Shown here one piece after another: positions 21,271 through 31,616 of a stretch of DNA of 38,905 nucleotides. A program made the translations under genes and the position numbers. The stretch is from Mesotaenium endlicherianum (Eukaryota; Streptophyta; Zygnematophyceae; Zygnematales; Mesotaeniaceae). Within the stretch, counting starts at the first letter, position 1; each line of letters starts with the position of its first letter. The notes beneath the pieces were generated by a model. The model was not told the origin of the DNA, did no database searches, and saw only the letters and a program-made list of their open reading frames with translations. The stretch is taken from positions 1,571 through 40,475 of the forward strand of contig WELA01008199.1 in NCBI GenBank assembly GCA_009602735.1. The letters are read 5' to 3'.

Positions 21271-21298
21271 AGAAGTACCTCGTATGCTACTAATATTG

Positions 21299-21378
21299 CA
21301 TACTACTACTCCTACTATTTTTACTAAAATCACCCTTTTTTTTTTGAAATCAGGCAATTTGAACATAAATTGTCAAAC
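21299..21378 (+). repeat. 80-bp direct repeat, copy 1 (copy 2 at 21867-21947)
   Basis: gcatactactactcctact... through ...aaattgtcaaac. The second copy, 568 bp away in the same orientation, differs at about ten positions. It may mark the ends of a short transposon, but no TG...CA ends or primer site support a miniature LTR element. Confidence 0.8.
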
Positions 21379-21432
21379 TGAAGGTTTGCGACATGAAATG
21401 TCGCAAACCAAATTTGACAAGTGTTCAATTTT
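21356..21432 (+). repeat. Long imperfect hairpin with perfect 12-bp core
   Basis: Core arms GGTTTGCGACAT and ATGTCGCAAACC (21383-21409) are perfectly complementary around a 3-base loop. Outside them, caatttgaacataaattgtcaaa pairs imperfectly with tttgacaagtgttcaattttg. The sequence marks the left edge of the dispersed repeat shared with 8728-8885. Confidence 0.8.
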
Positions 21433-21535
21433 GATCGATTTCACACGTGTTGTGTTTCATCGACAAACGAAACCCTCATAAGGCTTCTCTTTGCAAAGAA
21501 GCCTCATTACAGCAGGAAGGTAGCGGCTACACATA
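21380..21535 (+). repeat. Dispersed repeat, copy 2 (copy 1 at 8728-8885)
   Basis: Shares long exact blocks with the copy downstream of PRR, such as catcgacaaacgaaaccctc and cataaggcttctctttgcaa. Here the closing hairpin ggcttctctttgcaaagaagcc is complete. Confidence 0.75.
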
Positions 21536-22560
21536 CCCACCCACCCACCCCTCTAACCCTCCACTCCACTGGGAGAGGCACGATGCAGGCAACGAAGTTG
21601 GTGCCAGCAATAGTCTTAGCCATGCACAATAGTGTGGTTGTTGTTGTTAGTGTGACAATATGTTTCTTCGATTGGCAGTAACCAACGGCTGCAATTCGAC
21701 GGACAATCTCAACACAGCAAGAGTGCAGCTGCCAATTCATAGTGTTGTTTAGGAGTTGGAACATAGTTGTCTTGACCTTTTGTATTGTTCTTAATTAGTC
21801 AAGTACAGATAAGCGTAGCAGCATGTAGGAAAGGACTAGACAAGAACAAATGATGCGCAATTTGTAGCATACTACTACTCCTACTATTCTTTCTAAAATC
21901 ACCTTCTTTTTTCCGAAATCAGACAATTTGAACACAAATTGTCAAACCTGATGGCTTTCTAAATGAACAAGATAACAACCAAGACGTAAGGAATCCTCAC
22001 CAAGCACAAAATTGCAGAGGTATTCTTCAGCCCACTTCTAGAACTTGGTAAGCTATTGGCTTCCAACCTATAGGCATAAAAGCCTTGCCATTACGATGTT
22101 GTTCAAAACTACCAATCAATGTTAAACAAAAGAGGTCCTGGCTTCAAAAGAATATGCTCGAGTTGTAGGGCCTCATCCTTGAAGAATTTGTATGGTTGTC
22201 TTGGGGCATTTCCTTTAAAGGTCTCGGCACTTGCGATTGATGGTCGCTGGACGGCTGTGATCAACTTGCTCTACGTGCCTGCAATGTTATATGTTAAGCC
22301 ACCACTTCAGCCAACCAAACAGATGCTTTCATACACAAAACTCTTTGCATCCATACTGAGTGTAGCCGCACACTGTAACTAGCACATTCGCCGCTGAAGG
22401 ACAATCACCATGGCTGAGAGACAAAAAGCCCCAAACAAGGCTGCAGCAAATGTACAAAATAACATTTTTTGACAGTCAAAGGAAACGTGTGGTTACCCTA
22501 GTAGCTTGTACGGTTAAACTTCAGGCGAGAAGGACTATTGGTAGTATCATATCCAGTTAA
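21536..22560 (+). other. No recognisable gene
   Basis: Contains the second 80-bp direct repeat (21867-21947). An 87-codon frame at 22119-22382 has a hydrophobic middle but no known domain. I see nothing else. Confidence 0.4.
21867..21947 (+). repeat. 80-bp direct repeat, copy 2 (copy 1 at 21299-21378)
   Basis: Same orientation and order of motifs as copy 1 (gcatactactactcctactatt, gaaatcag, caatttgaaca, aaattgtcaaac). Confidence 0.8.
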
Positions 22561-22932
22561 GTCGGCACTAATATTAGTGCCTGCAGTTTCGCTGCTGATA
22601 TTAGCGCCGATTCAACAACAGGTTTTGGATCCACTCTCAACAATGTCCGTGTCCGCTGGACTGTGCGCTGGGACGTAGCACTGATCCACAGAGGAGTCCG
22701 AGTGTCTAGAGTTCTTTACTTGGACAACGACTCCCAGGTCTTTTTGGCTTTCAAACCCATCATGAGGAAGATGCGCAAGATGACCAGCTTACGACACTTG
22801 GTACCAAAAGACGGAAAAATCATGCGACAGGTGGATGGAGACATTTTAACTATCTCCAAGAGCTTGGGCGCGCATCAGCGGCATAAGCAATACAAGTCAA
22901 GTCCGCAGGCTTTGCTGCAATGGTATCTGTAA
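22561..22932 (+). CDS. Unrecognised open frame, possible gene fragment
   Basis: Open for 123 codons after a TAA at 22558-22560; there is no ATG near the beginning. The residue mix looks protein-like (GFGSTLNNVRVRWTVRWDV, VSRVLYLDNDSQVFLAFKP, SLRHLVPKDGKIMRQVDGD), but I do not recognise a family. Its last third overlaps the start of the 1-kb dispersed repeat at 22860, so the true end of any coding piece may be about 22860. It could be an internal remnant of the element whose LTR follows. Confidence 0.25.
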   Translation, partial: VGTNISACSFAADISADSTTGFGSTLNNVRVRWTVRWDVALIHRGVRVSRVLYLDNDSQVFLAFKPIMRKMRKMTSLRHLVPKDGKIMRQVDGDILTISKSLGAHQRHKQYKSSPQALLQWYL

Positions 22933-23895
22933 TATATCTGAAAAAAAGAGGGCAAATATTCACATATTCTTATTATATATTTTGTACTTATTAGAGTGAG
23001 CACATGAAGACTAGAAATTGGATAGAGAACAATAAATGAGGTCCGGCCCAAAATGTTACCGATAGCACTCTGAGATCACCTTCTTAGAGTAGCTCCTGCA
23101 AGGGAGGTAAGCTGTGATTAGCTCACTACTTGTGTCTTCAACTCATTGGAAAACCGACATAGGAGAGGCCAGGTTGCTCTTCACAAGAAAGGGAAGTGGC
23201 CAAAAAACACAGGAGGTAAAATTGTCAACTTTACTCATACCTCTTTCACTTATAACTTGGCATTAAGGACTTATATAAGATGCTCGATTAGGGCATCTCT
23301 AGAGCTTTTTACTCGTGAAATACGGGCGAGTTTGGCACGGATTTAATGGACGGGATCACACTTGTTTGACCTGATTACTTCCACATGTGTCAGTAGTTGA
23401 TGTGCTAGCATCCCTATAAACTAGACACAACTTAAAGCAGTCAACACTAGGTGCAAAAATATGCCAAGAGCTCCTTACTGGCTGAGCTTACCTTAACCAC
23501 CGTGTACTACATAGTGCCTCAATAGTGGATCTGTAACTTGGGGAAGCTTCATGTAGCTGTAGATGATGCAGTCACCCAATTATAGCTATAGCCTATTCTG
23601 GGGCATTTTTATCATGGAAATGCAAGATTTATGTGCTAGGGAGGGCTTGCAAATTTGAGTGCACATAGTGGGTCTCCTTTGAGGTTGCGTGGAGTCATGA
23701 TGTGTGCCCTTTAAGTCCGCTAGGTTGCAAGTTGGTCCCTGGGGCCTTTCCATTAGGCCGCGTTAGGGGCCGGTAAGCGGCGTCTACTAGAATGCAAGTA
23801 TCTTTGATGCAAGTATCTTCGATGTCGCTTCAAAGGACGCGAAACCAGTCGCGTTCGCAAGGTGTCTCAATGCACTGACCGACTAATGATCATCG
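22860..23895 (-). repeat. About 1-kb LTR-like dispersed repeat, diverged copy
   Basis: Aligns end to end with about 30345-31340 through ordered motifs: cggcataagca, ggctttgctgcaatg, agagtgagcac, gcatctctagagct/acatctctagtatt, aggggccggta and caaggtg/gaaggtg, with many substitutions and indels. The better copy adjoins the 3' end of the methyltransferase retroelement, so I infer an old solo LTR of a related family. Ends and target duplication could not be fixed. Strand follows that element. Confidence 0.55.
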
Positions 23896-25875
23896 AGATC
23901 TTACTGACGAACAAATCAAGGCTTAAAGAAAAGCTACAGGAGTTGGAGCATCATATTTGAATTCTTTAGTAGCTTAATGTATGTTAAACGAACGTGTTTG
24001 TCCACATAAATAAGTAAGACCAAGCACTTTTAAACAGCTGGAAAAAGGCAGCGCTCAAAATGGCTCAAATGGGCCATCTCCGCCCAAGTTCAAGAGACTA
24101 CCAAGTAACGCAATGTAACAGATGGTGCAGAAGCGTGTCTTTGAAACTAGGTAGCCAACGCCAAGGAAATGAGTAACCATGTTGCTCGTTGCAACTTTTA
24201 GCAATATGGTGCTAAGAGGAAGTACGAGCCTTCCTGAAGGATAGATTCTAAGGCCTACAGTGGTATCAGGTTGCTTAGGCGTAATATTGAACAATGAGGA
24301 TAAGCGCCGCCACATGTTTATGAGTACTTAGGTAGGAACATGGGTGGTACTCGCAGTTTGGCAATGAAGAAGAGCAGACCGTGAAAACATTTGTGTGAAA
24401 TTCTTGTGACTGTGTGTTGCGGATTTTGAGTGTGTGCTTGCATACTTCATTAGTGTGAAGGTTTATGCTTCAGCTTACTTCTATTGGCCCAAGATTACGG
24501 ACTGCTTGCATGCCATAGGTAGTGGAATGAAAGGTGCATAAGGGGACTGTGAACATAACTCTTGGACAATCCCCTCCGCACCTCATTTAAAAGCAAAGTA
24601 TGTAAATTAAGATTGAACAGCATAGACCACCATTAACACGAGATGAAGTGCTATTAATCTACATTTACAAGTGAAATAGGTGTCGAACAGTGGAAGTTGA
24701 GAGGCGGGGAAGATGTCTCATGGATAATTTTCTGAAGTCCCTTTCTTAAGTGGATCCTAACGTCCAATGCCAATGGACGTCCAGTGCCAAAAGAGTTGAC
24801 CATGGATTATGAAGTAGTGGCTTGAAACAAAATGTGGCGCACGCTAACTCACGAACTGAGCACGTTGCGTCAAGCTAAGAGAAAGATGAATGCTCACACA
24901 TACTCCACTTTCGCGAGGCTCAAGGAAGAGCCCTTGAAGGTGATGTGAGAATAGCGTTTTTGGATAGCTGTGAGGGACGATAGTAAGCTCAAATACTTCA
25001 GCACACATTTTCCTCTGAATCAGTCCCAGTCCTCACTGAAGTTGTGCAGTAACATCATTGGATTGAAGAAAGTGTTTTACACTACTGGAAACAGTACATT
25101 CCCAACTAGATTACAAGCAAAGTTCTCAGACGGACAATAGAGTACAGACAGCTACACCCCCATATGCACATGTTAAGAGACCTAGCCCAAGCGAAAGAAA
25201 GACCTGGCTTTCGTTTGTGTTTGCACAACAACATCATGCAAGGCCAATAAGTGAGCAGGTGTCGCTTTCAAGCCACTACTAGGTGTGAGAAACATTCTAA
25301 ATCAAGCCTCTCAAAGAGCGATAACGCAGCACTGCGCAAGAGAGCGAAATGCATATTACTATGCAAGACTTCCATCAAGACGGTTACAAACATGGCCAAG
25401 AAGACTCGATCTCCGTAGCATACTTATCTTGACAAGAGACAAGATATGTGCTGTCATTTAGTTATGTGGCATGAAAAACATGGTGAGCCAATCAAGGCTT
25501 ACAAAAACCACTGAAAGAACACATACCACAATTCGAGCACGAATATTCTTGCACCAAAAAGCCTTTGGGTAATGGGTGGAACTGATTAGCCCCCTCCAAA
25601 AATTCAGAGGTTGCCTGGCAGACTATCTGCATGTAAATTTTGCAATAAAAGACGGTAATATACACAGAACAATATAATGAAATAGGAATGAATCACCGCG
25701 AACACTAATTGGCAGCCATGCAATTGGGTGTTCCACCAAAAACGCTAGACTGCACTCTGATGGGTCCCATGGGACCAAAACAAAGACCTTCGCAGAATCA
25801 AAACACCTCAAGCACTTCCACCAATCGCTTGTCTTCTTTTCTTACTCTGCCATTCTCTAGACATCAGGTCTTCAC
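23896..25875 (+). other. Intergenic region, no recognisable gene
   Basis: Mixed-composition DNA without a convincing coding frame; an 86-codon minus-strand frame at 24315-24055 has no known domain. Its right part is the 3' flank of the TLP18.3-like gene. Confidence 0.4.
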
Positions 25876-27663
25876 TTACTTCTTAGCAACGTAGGCGTAG
25901 TATTGGGCCATGGGTACAACAAAAGCAATAACAAGAAGGCCACCTACCACGGTGGAAAATTGGCCACGTTTTTCCTGGGTTTCTGCCTTTGTCTTGAAGT
26001 TCGACACACGCTTACTTTCTTCAAACTGAGGGCCACCCTCATCTGGCAATCCATCAATTTTTGCTGCCAGGCGTTTGACCGAACTGTACATTGCCTCATT
26101 GTACTTCTCATCGGTGGCCAAAACTGCATTCCCCCACCACGATATCGTTAAGCAGGCCACCTTCATGTCTATCAAGTGATTGCAGTACCTAAAGCTAAAT
26201 ACACAGCCACAAGTTTTAAAGGAATCAACTTTGCAAGGCATGCATCCTAGGTTAAAGTTTTCACTTCAAGAGCATATGCACCGGCTGAAATTATGCAGTA
26301 GGCACACTGAAATACTGAGAACGACCAGCATCTAGATTGCAGACAGGTCAAAACGCCAATGGTAGAACTCCCACTTCTGGACTGTGTATACATCCCTTAG
26401 CTGACAACATGGCCCTGTGCTCTCATCCTCCGGCTAATCGTAGAGCAGGGCCAAATATAAGCCCACAAGTGGTCATCATGGGAGCCTGGCCGTTTCAAGA
26501 CTATAGCAAAAAATAATACGAGGGCCCCTTGCTTGGTTCTGACAGAAGGCGACACAGCACTCCCCGGTTGCTCAAAAAAGTTCTTTCGCGGAAAAACAGG
26601 CACCAGCAGACTGATACAATGCAACACCTGCTTAGTTCTCTATCTTCTGTAACCGAGTCCTGAAAAAAAGAAGTAGCGCTTCTCTTAACAACAGCAGTAA
26701 GCATGATAAAGTCCCAGTTTTGAAATAAACAGAACCGTTTCTCTTAACGACAAGGGTACGCAAAAAAAAGGTAAATGTTTGAAAATAATTCACCTGGAAG
26801 ATTTTCCGCAATCACTGCTTCCAAAAGCTGATCCCCAATGGTCTTTGAAAAGCTAGGCCCTCCAGCAATGGCACCTTCTTTAGCAGTGGTCACTAGCAGA
26901 ACCACACCCTTCTTGTCACCCTCCTCAATGGTAGGGTACCACTTTTCTAAGACATTGTCTGCAAACTCAAAAACGTCTCCCTTTGACTGCAGTTGACATC
27001 CAAAAACACCAGCAAGTATTCATAAGCGCATACTCGTCCACGAAGTAAAGAAGTAGGAAACGTGTCCTTCATTATGCAGCCCAATGTACAAATCATTGAA
27101 TGATGCATCATAAGCAGCTTGCATATCATGTGAGCTCATTGGGCATAGTCTTCTCATTCTGATCACGAACGCATGCAGGGTGTAAAAAATAAAATTTCGC
27201 AGACAGCTATGCGGGGAAGACATACCGTAAGCTTTCTGATGGTTACAACGTCAAGATGGTAACCGGTCCTCTCCTCAAGGTCAGTCAGGAGCCTCTTTAT
27301 GTCTGATTTAGTCACTCTGTTTAGTACATTGGAATCATCAACCACATGAGAAGTAGTAGGAGCTCCTTGTCCTAAAACATCATACTCATTGGCATTGGCA
27401 ACATCAGCTACAAGAGGAGAGAACTGCAATGCAGCTGAAAGACCAATCGCGGTCAATCCCACAGTTGCCTTCTGAACGACGCTCTTAATACCCTCAGCTT
27501 GGGCCGCCCTTACGAACAAAATCGGGGAACTTTTCCCCTTGGACGGTCTTAGCGCACTCAACTTAGTTTCTGCAACCGAACTTCTATAAACAAGGCTGCG
27601 CTGCCCCAGGCTGACACCAGAAAGCTGCGAAGTGAGGAGCTGACTCGCAATTGTAGTAGCCAT
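25876..27663 (-). CDS. TLP18.3: Thylakoid lumen protein TLP18.3-like (TPM domain), three exons
   Basis: Exons 27663-27226, 26986-26794 and 26123-25876 with GT-AG introns of 239 and 670 bp. The phases agree and give 292 codons, close to the Arabidopsis length. A Ser/Ala/Arg-rich chloroplast transit region is followed by a hydrophobic segment (VGLTAIGLSAALQF) and a lumenal-type cleavage site near VADVANA. The TPM domain follows: GAPTTSHVVDDSNVLNRVTKSDIKRLLTDLEERTGYHLDVVTIRKL, then FEFADNVLEKWYPTIEEGDKKGVVLLVTT and an AGGPSF segment. A C-terminal transmembrane helix (VVGGLLVIAFVVPMAQYYAYV) ends in AKK. In Arabidopsis the family member is a lumen-side protein needed for photosystem II repair, and acid phosphatase activity has been reported. 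All parts are present; it looks functional. Confidence 0.93.
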
Positions 27664-28163
27664 GATAGATGTCAGTATAAAAGTTCTTACAATCTTTGAC
27701 TGGACAATTTATTTATCTTCCTTCGAGAGTTCTGGTTACATCACTGTCCTTGATACCAGAGAAAAAAGATGAGGTGATGCAAGGAGATTCTTCAGACGCA
27801 TGCATCACATATCGGAATATCTGCACGGTTGACAGACGGCATTCGTGTTCAGCCGGGAGCTCCCACAATCTTCCGCACGGTTCGTATTTGTTTCAAAAAC
27901 TTGTGTTCACCCATGTTCACCTGTGCTTCCCATATTGGATAAAGGTGTTATAATCGGATTTAGCGACGCAATATAGAGCCGACACAGGCTTGTTCGTACC
28001 TATGCGCGTCGTCATCGCTTACTATCGCAGCAGGCCAGCAGAAGCCATTGACTGTTGCTGTCAACACACAATGCCCGGTCAACTCTATCATTGGACGCAG
28101 TTAGTCGTTAAAATCATTGTTCAAGTCAGAGTAACACCACTTCTCATTTCATGCGGGCCCACA

Positions 28164-28194
28164 AGTCGGCCCAACTGGGCCCAACTGGGCCCAA
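28164..28194 (+). repeat. Short tandem repeat ggcccaact
   Basis: Three head-to-tail copies of ggcccaactg/ggcccaacac. No function inferred. Confidence 0.7.
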
Positions 28195-28404
28195 CACAAG
28201 TGGAGTGCAAGGGCAGAAATCTATTTGTGACGTGCATATATTCTATTATTCATTCATCTAATAATATCATATATAATAGAAGATAGAAAAATTTGCTTTG
28301 ATTAAAATAAGGAAGTAGGAGTAGTAGCACAAAAAATGCAATGCAGTAGCACACAATGGCTAGGCAGGTTGTAGGAAAAATGGAGGTAGAAAAATAGATT
28401 TTCT

Positions 28405-28650
28405 TTACTTATTCTTACCCTTCCTTCTAAAAGCTTCAGACAGCTGCTGCTGTGTATATGCTGCTTTCTGCACTATATTTGGAATGGCCATTACCTTGGT
28501 GGCTTTCTGCACTTTGCTGTCTAACTCTACCACATACAATTCTTTTGCATTACCACTTCTCCATCCTCCCATGTTCCTTAATGTTATGTCAGCTATTTGG
28601 AGGAGGGTCCAAATGACTTGAGAAGTGTCAAATAATCCCGGCGTTGTACC
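28405..28650 (-). CDS. Small unrecognised coding-like fragment
   Basis: An 81-codon frame opens after a TAA at 28651-28653. It has an internal ATG giving 56 residues (MGGWRSGNAKELYVVELDS, QKAAYTQQQLSEAFRRKG). The residue mix looks protein-like and the terminus is Lys-rich. No homologue is recognised. It could be the last exon of a small gene or transposon debris. Confidence 0.25.
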   Translation of the reverse strand, partial: GTTPGLFDTSQVIWTLLQIADITLRNMGGWRSGNAKELYVVELDSKVQKATKVMAIPNIVQKAAYTQQQLSEAFRRKGKNK

Positions 28651-30329
28651 TTATTTCACTTAATAAATACTTTTCGATCGACTAGCTTTTAACTAACTCA
28701 ACATTTTTGAATACTAGGTTGTGCTCAAGCGACCCTCTTACTTTTGAGCTAATATCCCACATAGCTCTCACCACAATATCACAGATTGTGTACAAAGACC
28801 AACAGCCTTCTCTTGCACACATATCAACCGCAACTCACAACATTCACATATTTTCAAACTTACAACACGTTTAGATTGTGTCACAAGTTGGAGCCTCAAG
28901 TTTTTACAAACTTGGATTTTGGAGTTCTGTTAATTTTGAGTATTGGAGTTTGAATACCCCATGTAGATGAATCTTCAAATTCAATTGTTTGAATATTAGG
29001 GTTTACTAGAATTACGGGGATATTCTTGAAGACGGCAATTAATTTCAATGCAATCGACAAATTTAATATCGAGGAGACCCGTACTCACACGCTTGAGAGT
29101 TTGCACTAATTCCCCCGCGTCATCAAATTGCTTCAACGCTTACCCTGCCCGCGCGATTGGCAATCTGATCAATCACCAGTCGTAACATTAAAGAGGTTCA
29201 CATATCCTAATATGAGATCACATTCGCCCAAAAGACCACATAAGTCAATCATCAATTTGAATCTAAACAAGATTAGACCACTATTGTTGGCTAACACAAT
29301 AGTTTATATCCGAACATCGTTTGCCCGTGCTTTTTTCGGACGCCAAGGGCTTGAAAAAAGACAAAAGGTCCATGTCAAGTTAGCGTTATGTCATGTTCAT
29401 GGAAAAATTCTATATTTATTTGGGCTTTCAAGCCGCTTGATAGCGAGCCAGATTGATCTTATGATTGAATTACGACAACCACATGTCATTGAAAGTTGTG
29501 TCTTTGAACCCAATAACTGTTAAAAAGAAGTTGTTGGAATGAGCTAGAGTGTTCCAGCTACAATGAAACTTAGCTCTTGCACACTTGAGAGGTCGGTAGC
29601 AGGTTGCTAGGCTATAGGATGATACGATTGAAATGGTTCTTGGAAGTTTGAAGAAGATTAGAGGTGGAGAGGGCTCTGCCCTATGAAAGGTTGCGGCGTT
29701 TATTCTTTTTTTCAATTCTCAAGAATTACCTATCGTTAAGCAAAGTGCTTGTGTGCTACCAACACCCGAAAGTGTTTGATGTAGACGTAAGGTGAGATGC
29801 TCGAGTGACCAGCAGCTACAAGTAACGCTGATCAGCACCATTCCAAGTTATGAAGATCTTCGAGATCGCCACAAAGGCGTTTCTCTAGGCTTTGGAAACT
29901 TCGCTTGCCTTGCATTGTTACGGATGTTATGTGATTCCAAGATGCTTTGACTCTGTTAGGGCCAAGTTGGGTAACCATTCGCCTGGCTAAAGAAGTAATG
30001 AGCGGCTACTTTGCTCTGAAGGTTTTTGCTCATGATGCTTAAGACAAGTGCATGAGTGTTGATGCTTGGCAACGTCGCGTGAGATGCATGACTCATGACA
30101 GGTTGCTAGTCAAAGGAGATGGGTAGCAAAAAAATGAGATTTGTGTGTAAAGGTCGAAGTGCTGTGGGTGCAACATCGATTGGTTGATTACTAATAGGCA
30201 TTGGGTAGGGCACGTACGACTTGGTCCAACATGCATAGGCACGACATTGGCCACTTTCCATTGCAAGGGCCATTTGGGTTCCATCTCAGAGCTAAATCTA
30301 AATCATATATATTAGTGGACCATGCTAGT

Positions 30330-30465
30330 GTCGTGCGTTAAGAGATCGGGTGCGCCTTGTCGGCATAAGCAGCACACAATAGACAAGCAAGCTTTGCTGC
30401 AATGAAGTCTATAATACAAATGGCTTTATGGCCAAAAAGGGAGTCAAGCGTCAAATGTTTTAATT
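30330..30465 (-). repeat. 136-bp direct repeat, distal copy
   Basis: Partner of 31468-31603. The three differences are all transitions. Confidence 0.9.
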
Positions 30466-31467
30466 AAGGGAAGTGTACTCTCCAGAGTGAGCACCTCAAG
30501 ACTGTAATCTGGTAGGAAAACAACTAATGAAGTATGGCCCAAAAGATCACTGGAAGCACATCATGATCTTCAGAGTAGTCCTATGGCAGGGGTTTAAGCT
30601 GTGACTTTGCTCACCACTTGTGAAGTTCTTCAAGTGACTGGAAGCCAGGAGGGCTTGCTCCTCACAAGAGAGTAACTAAGTGGTCCTGAAAACACAAGAG
30701 ATAAAAGTGTAAGCTTCACTGATAATCTCTGTTACTTACACCTGGCATAATGGACTTCTAAAAGATGTCTCTTCTAGGGACATCTCTAGTATTTATACTC
30801 CTGGAAATCCGGCGGGGTATGCGGCGGATCCAATGCATGTAGTCACTCTAGGAGGCTCTCCTATGTCCACTAATGTGTACAAGGCATGTACTAGCACTCC
30901 TATAGGCTAAGCATAACTCAAACCAATCAAAGCAAGGTGCGTAGGATATGCTACGTGTCCCTCATTGGCCGAGCTTACCTTGGGTGATTCTACCTAGATA
31001 GCGCCTCAAAAGTGGATCTGAAAATTGAGGAAGCTTCCTCTAGGAGTAGGTGATGCAGTCACCAAGTTATAGCCTCAATGATGCACATATACTATGGAAA
31101 TGCAAAGCTTATGTAGGCTAAGGGGCTCGCGGATTTGTGCGCACAAGCTAGGGGTTTTAGGGGGTCACGAATAGGCAAGAATGTGCACATTGAAACACAA
31201 ATTGCCCTTTGGTGAGGATCCGCTAGGGGCCGGTAGGTGACGCGGACTAGATCGCTCATATCTCGCGCGATACATGACCAAATGACGCGAACCCGGTGCC
31301 ATTCGGAAGGTGACTCGACGCGCTACACTTTGGTGACTTGGAGATTGAGAAAAGGTCAACATATGGATGCGGAAAGTCTATGCCAAGTCGGCCTTCCTAG
31401 GTTGATGGTTCACACATGTGGGGCTCGGTTTCGTGCGGCAACCTCGACTCAATAAATCATGACAGCT

Positions 31468-31603
31468 GTCGTGCGTTAAAAGATCGGGTGCGCCTTGTCG
31501 GCATAAGCAGCACACAATAGATAAGCAGGCTTTGCTGCAATGAAGTCTATAATACAAATGGCTTTATGGCCAAAAAGGGAGTCAAGCGTCAAATGTTTTA
31601 ATT
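31468..31603 (-). repeat. 136-bp direct repeat, copy next to pol
   Basis: 97.8% identical by eye (3 differences) to 30330-30465, same orientation. Contains cggcataagcagcacacaat and ends ttttaatt. Confidence 0.9.
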
Positions 31604-31611
31604 CCCCCCCC
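31604..31611 (-). other. Polypurine (G8) tract at the end of pol
   Basis: The minus strand reads GAGAGCTGGGGGGGG directly before the LTR-like repeat and just after the integrase stop (TGA, 31619-31617). Expected position of the plus-strand primer. Confidence 0.6.
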
Positions 31612-31616
31612 AGCTC

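Larger units (their letters stand above)
27664..30329 (+). other. Intergenic region, including TLP18.3 upstream DNA
   Basis: No recognised gene. The part next to 27663 should hold the TLP18.3 promoter, but I could not place a TATA box at a plausible distance. Contains a small minus-strand frame at 28650-28405 and a 131-codon plus-strand frame at 29128-29523, which starts at TTG in AT-rich DNA. The second has no domain I know. Confidence 0.4.
30330..31603 (-). mobile_element. LTR-like end of the methyltransferase retroelement, with 136-bp repeat at both ends
   Basis: A G8 tract (minus strand, 31604-31611), six bases past the integrase stop, is followed on the minus strand by AATTAAAACATTTGACGC, so this is where the 3' LTR should begin. 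The first 136 bp (31603-31468) recur at 30465-30330 with only three differences. The order is therefore repeat, 1.0-kb middle, repeat. The middle is homologous to 22860-23895. Either the LTR is about 1.14 kb and a second LTR start abuts it, or the 136 bp is a terminal duplication. Canonical TG...CA ends are not evident. Confidence 0.55.

Noticed and set aside
29128..29523. 131-codon plus-strand frame
   Set aside because: Begins at TTG in AT-rich DNA, with no domain and no splice or promoter evidence; kept only as a remark in the intergenic entry.
30330..31603. CRISPR-like or satellite array
   Set aside because: Only two copies of the 136-bp repeat, separated by 1 kb; the position after a purine tract fits an LTR.
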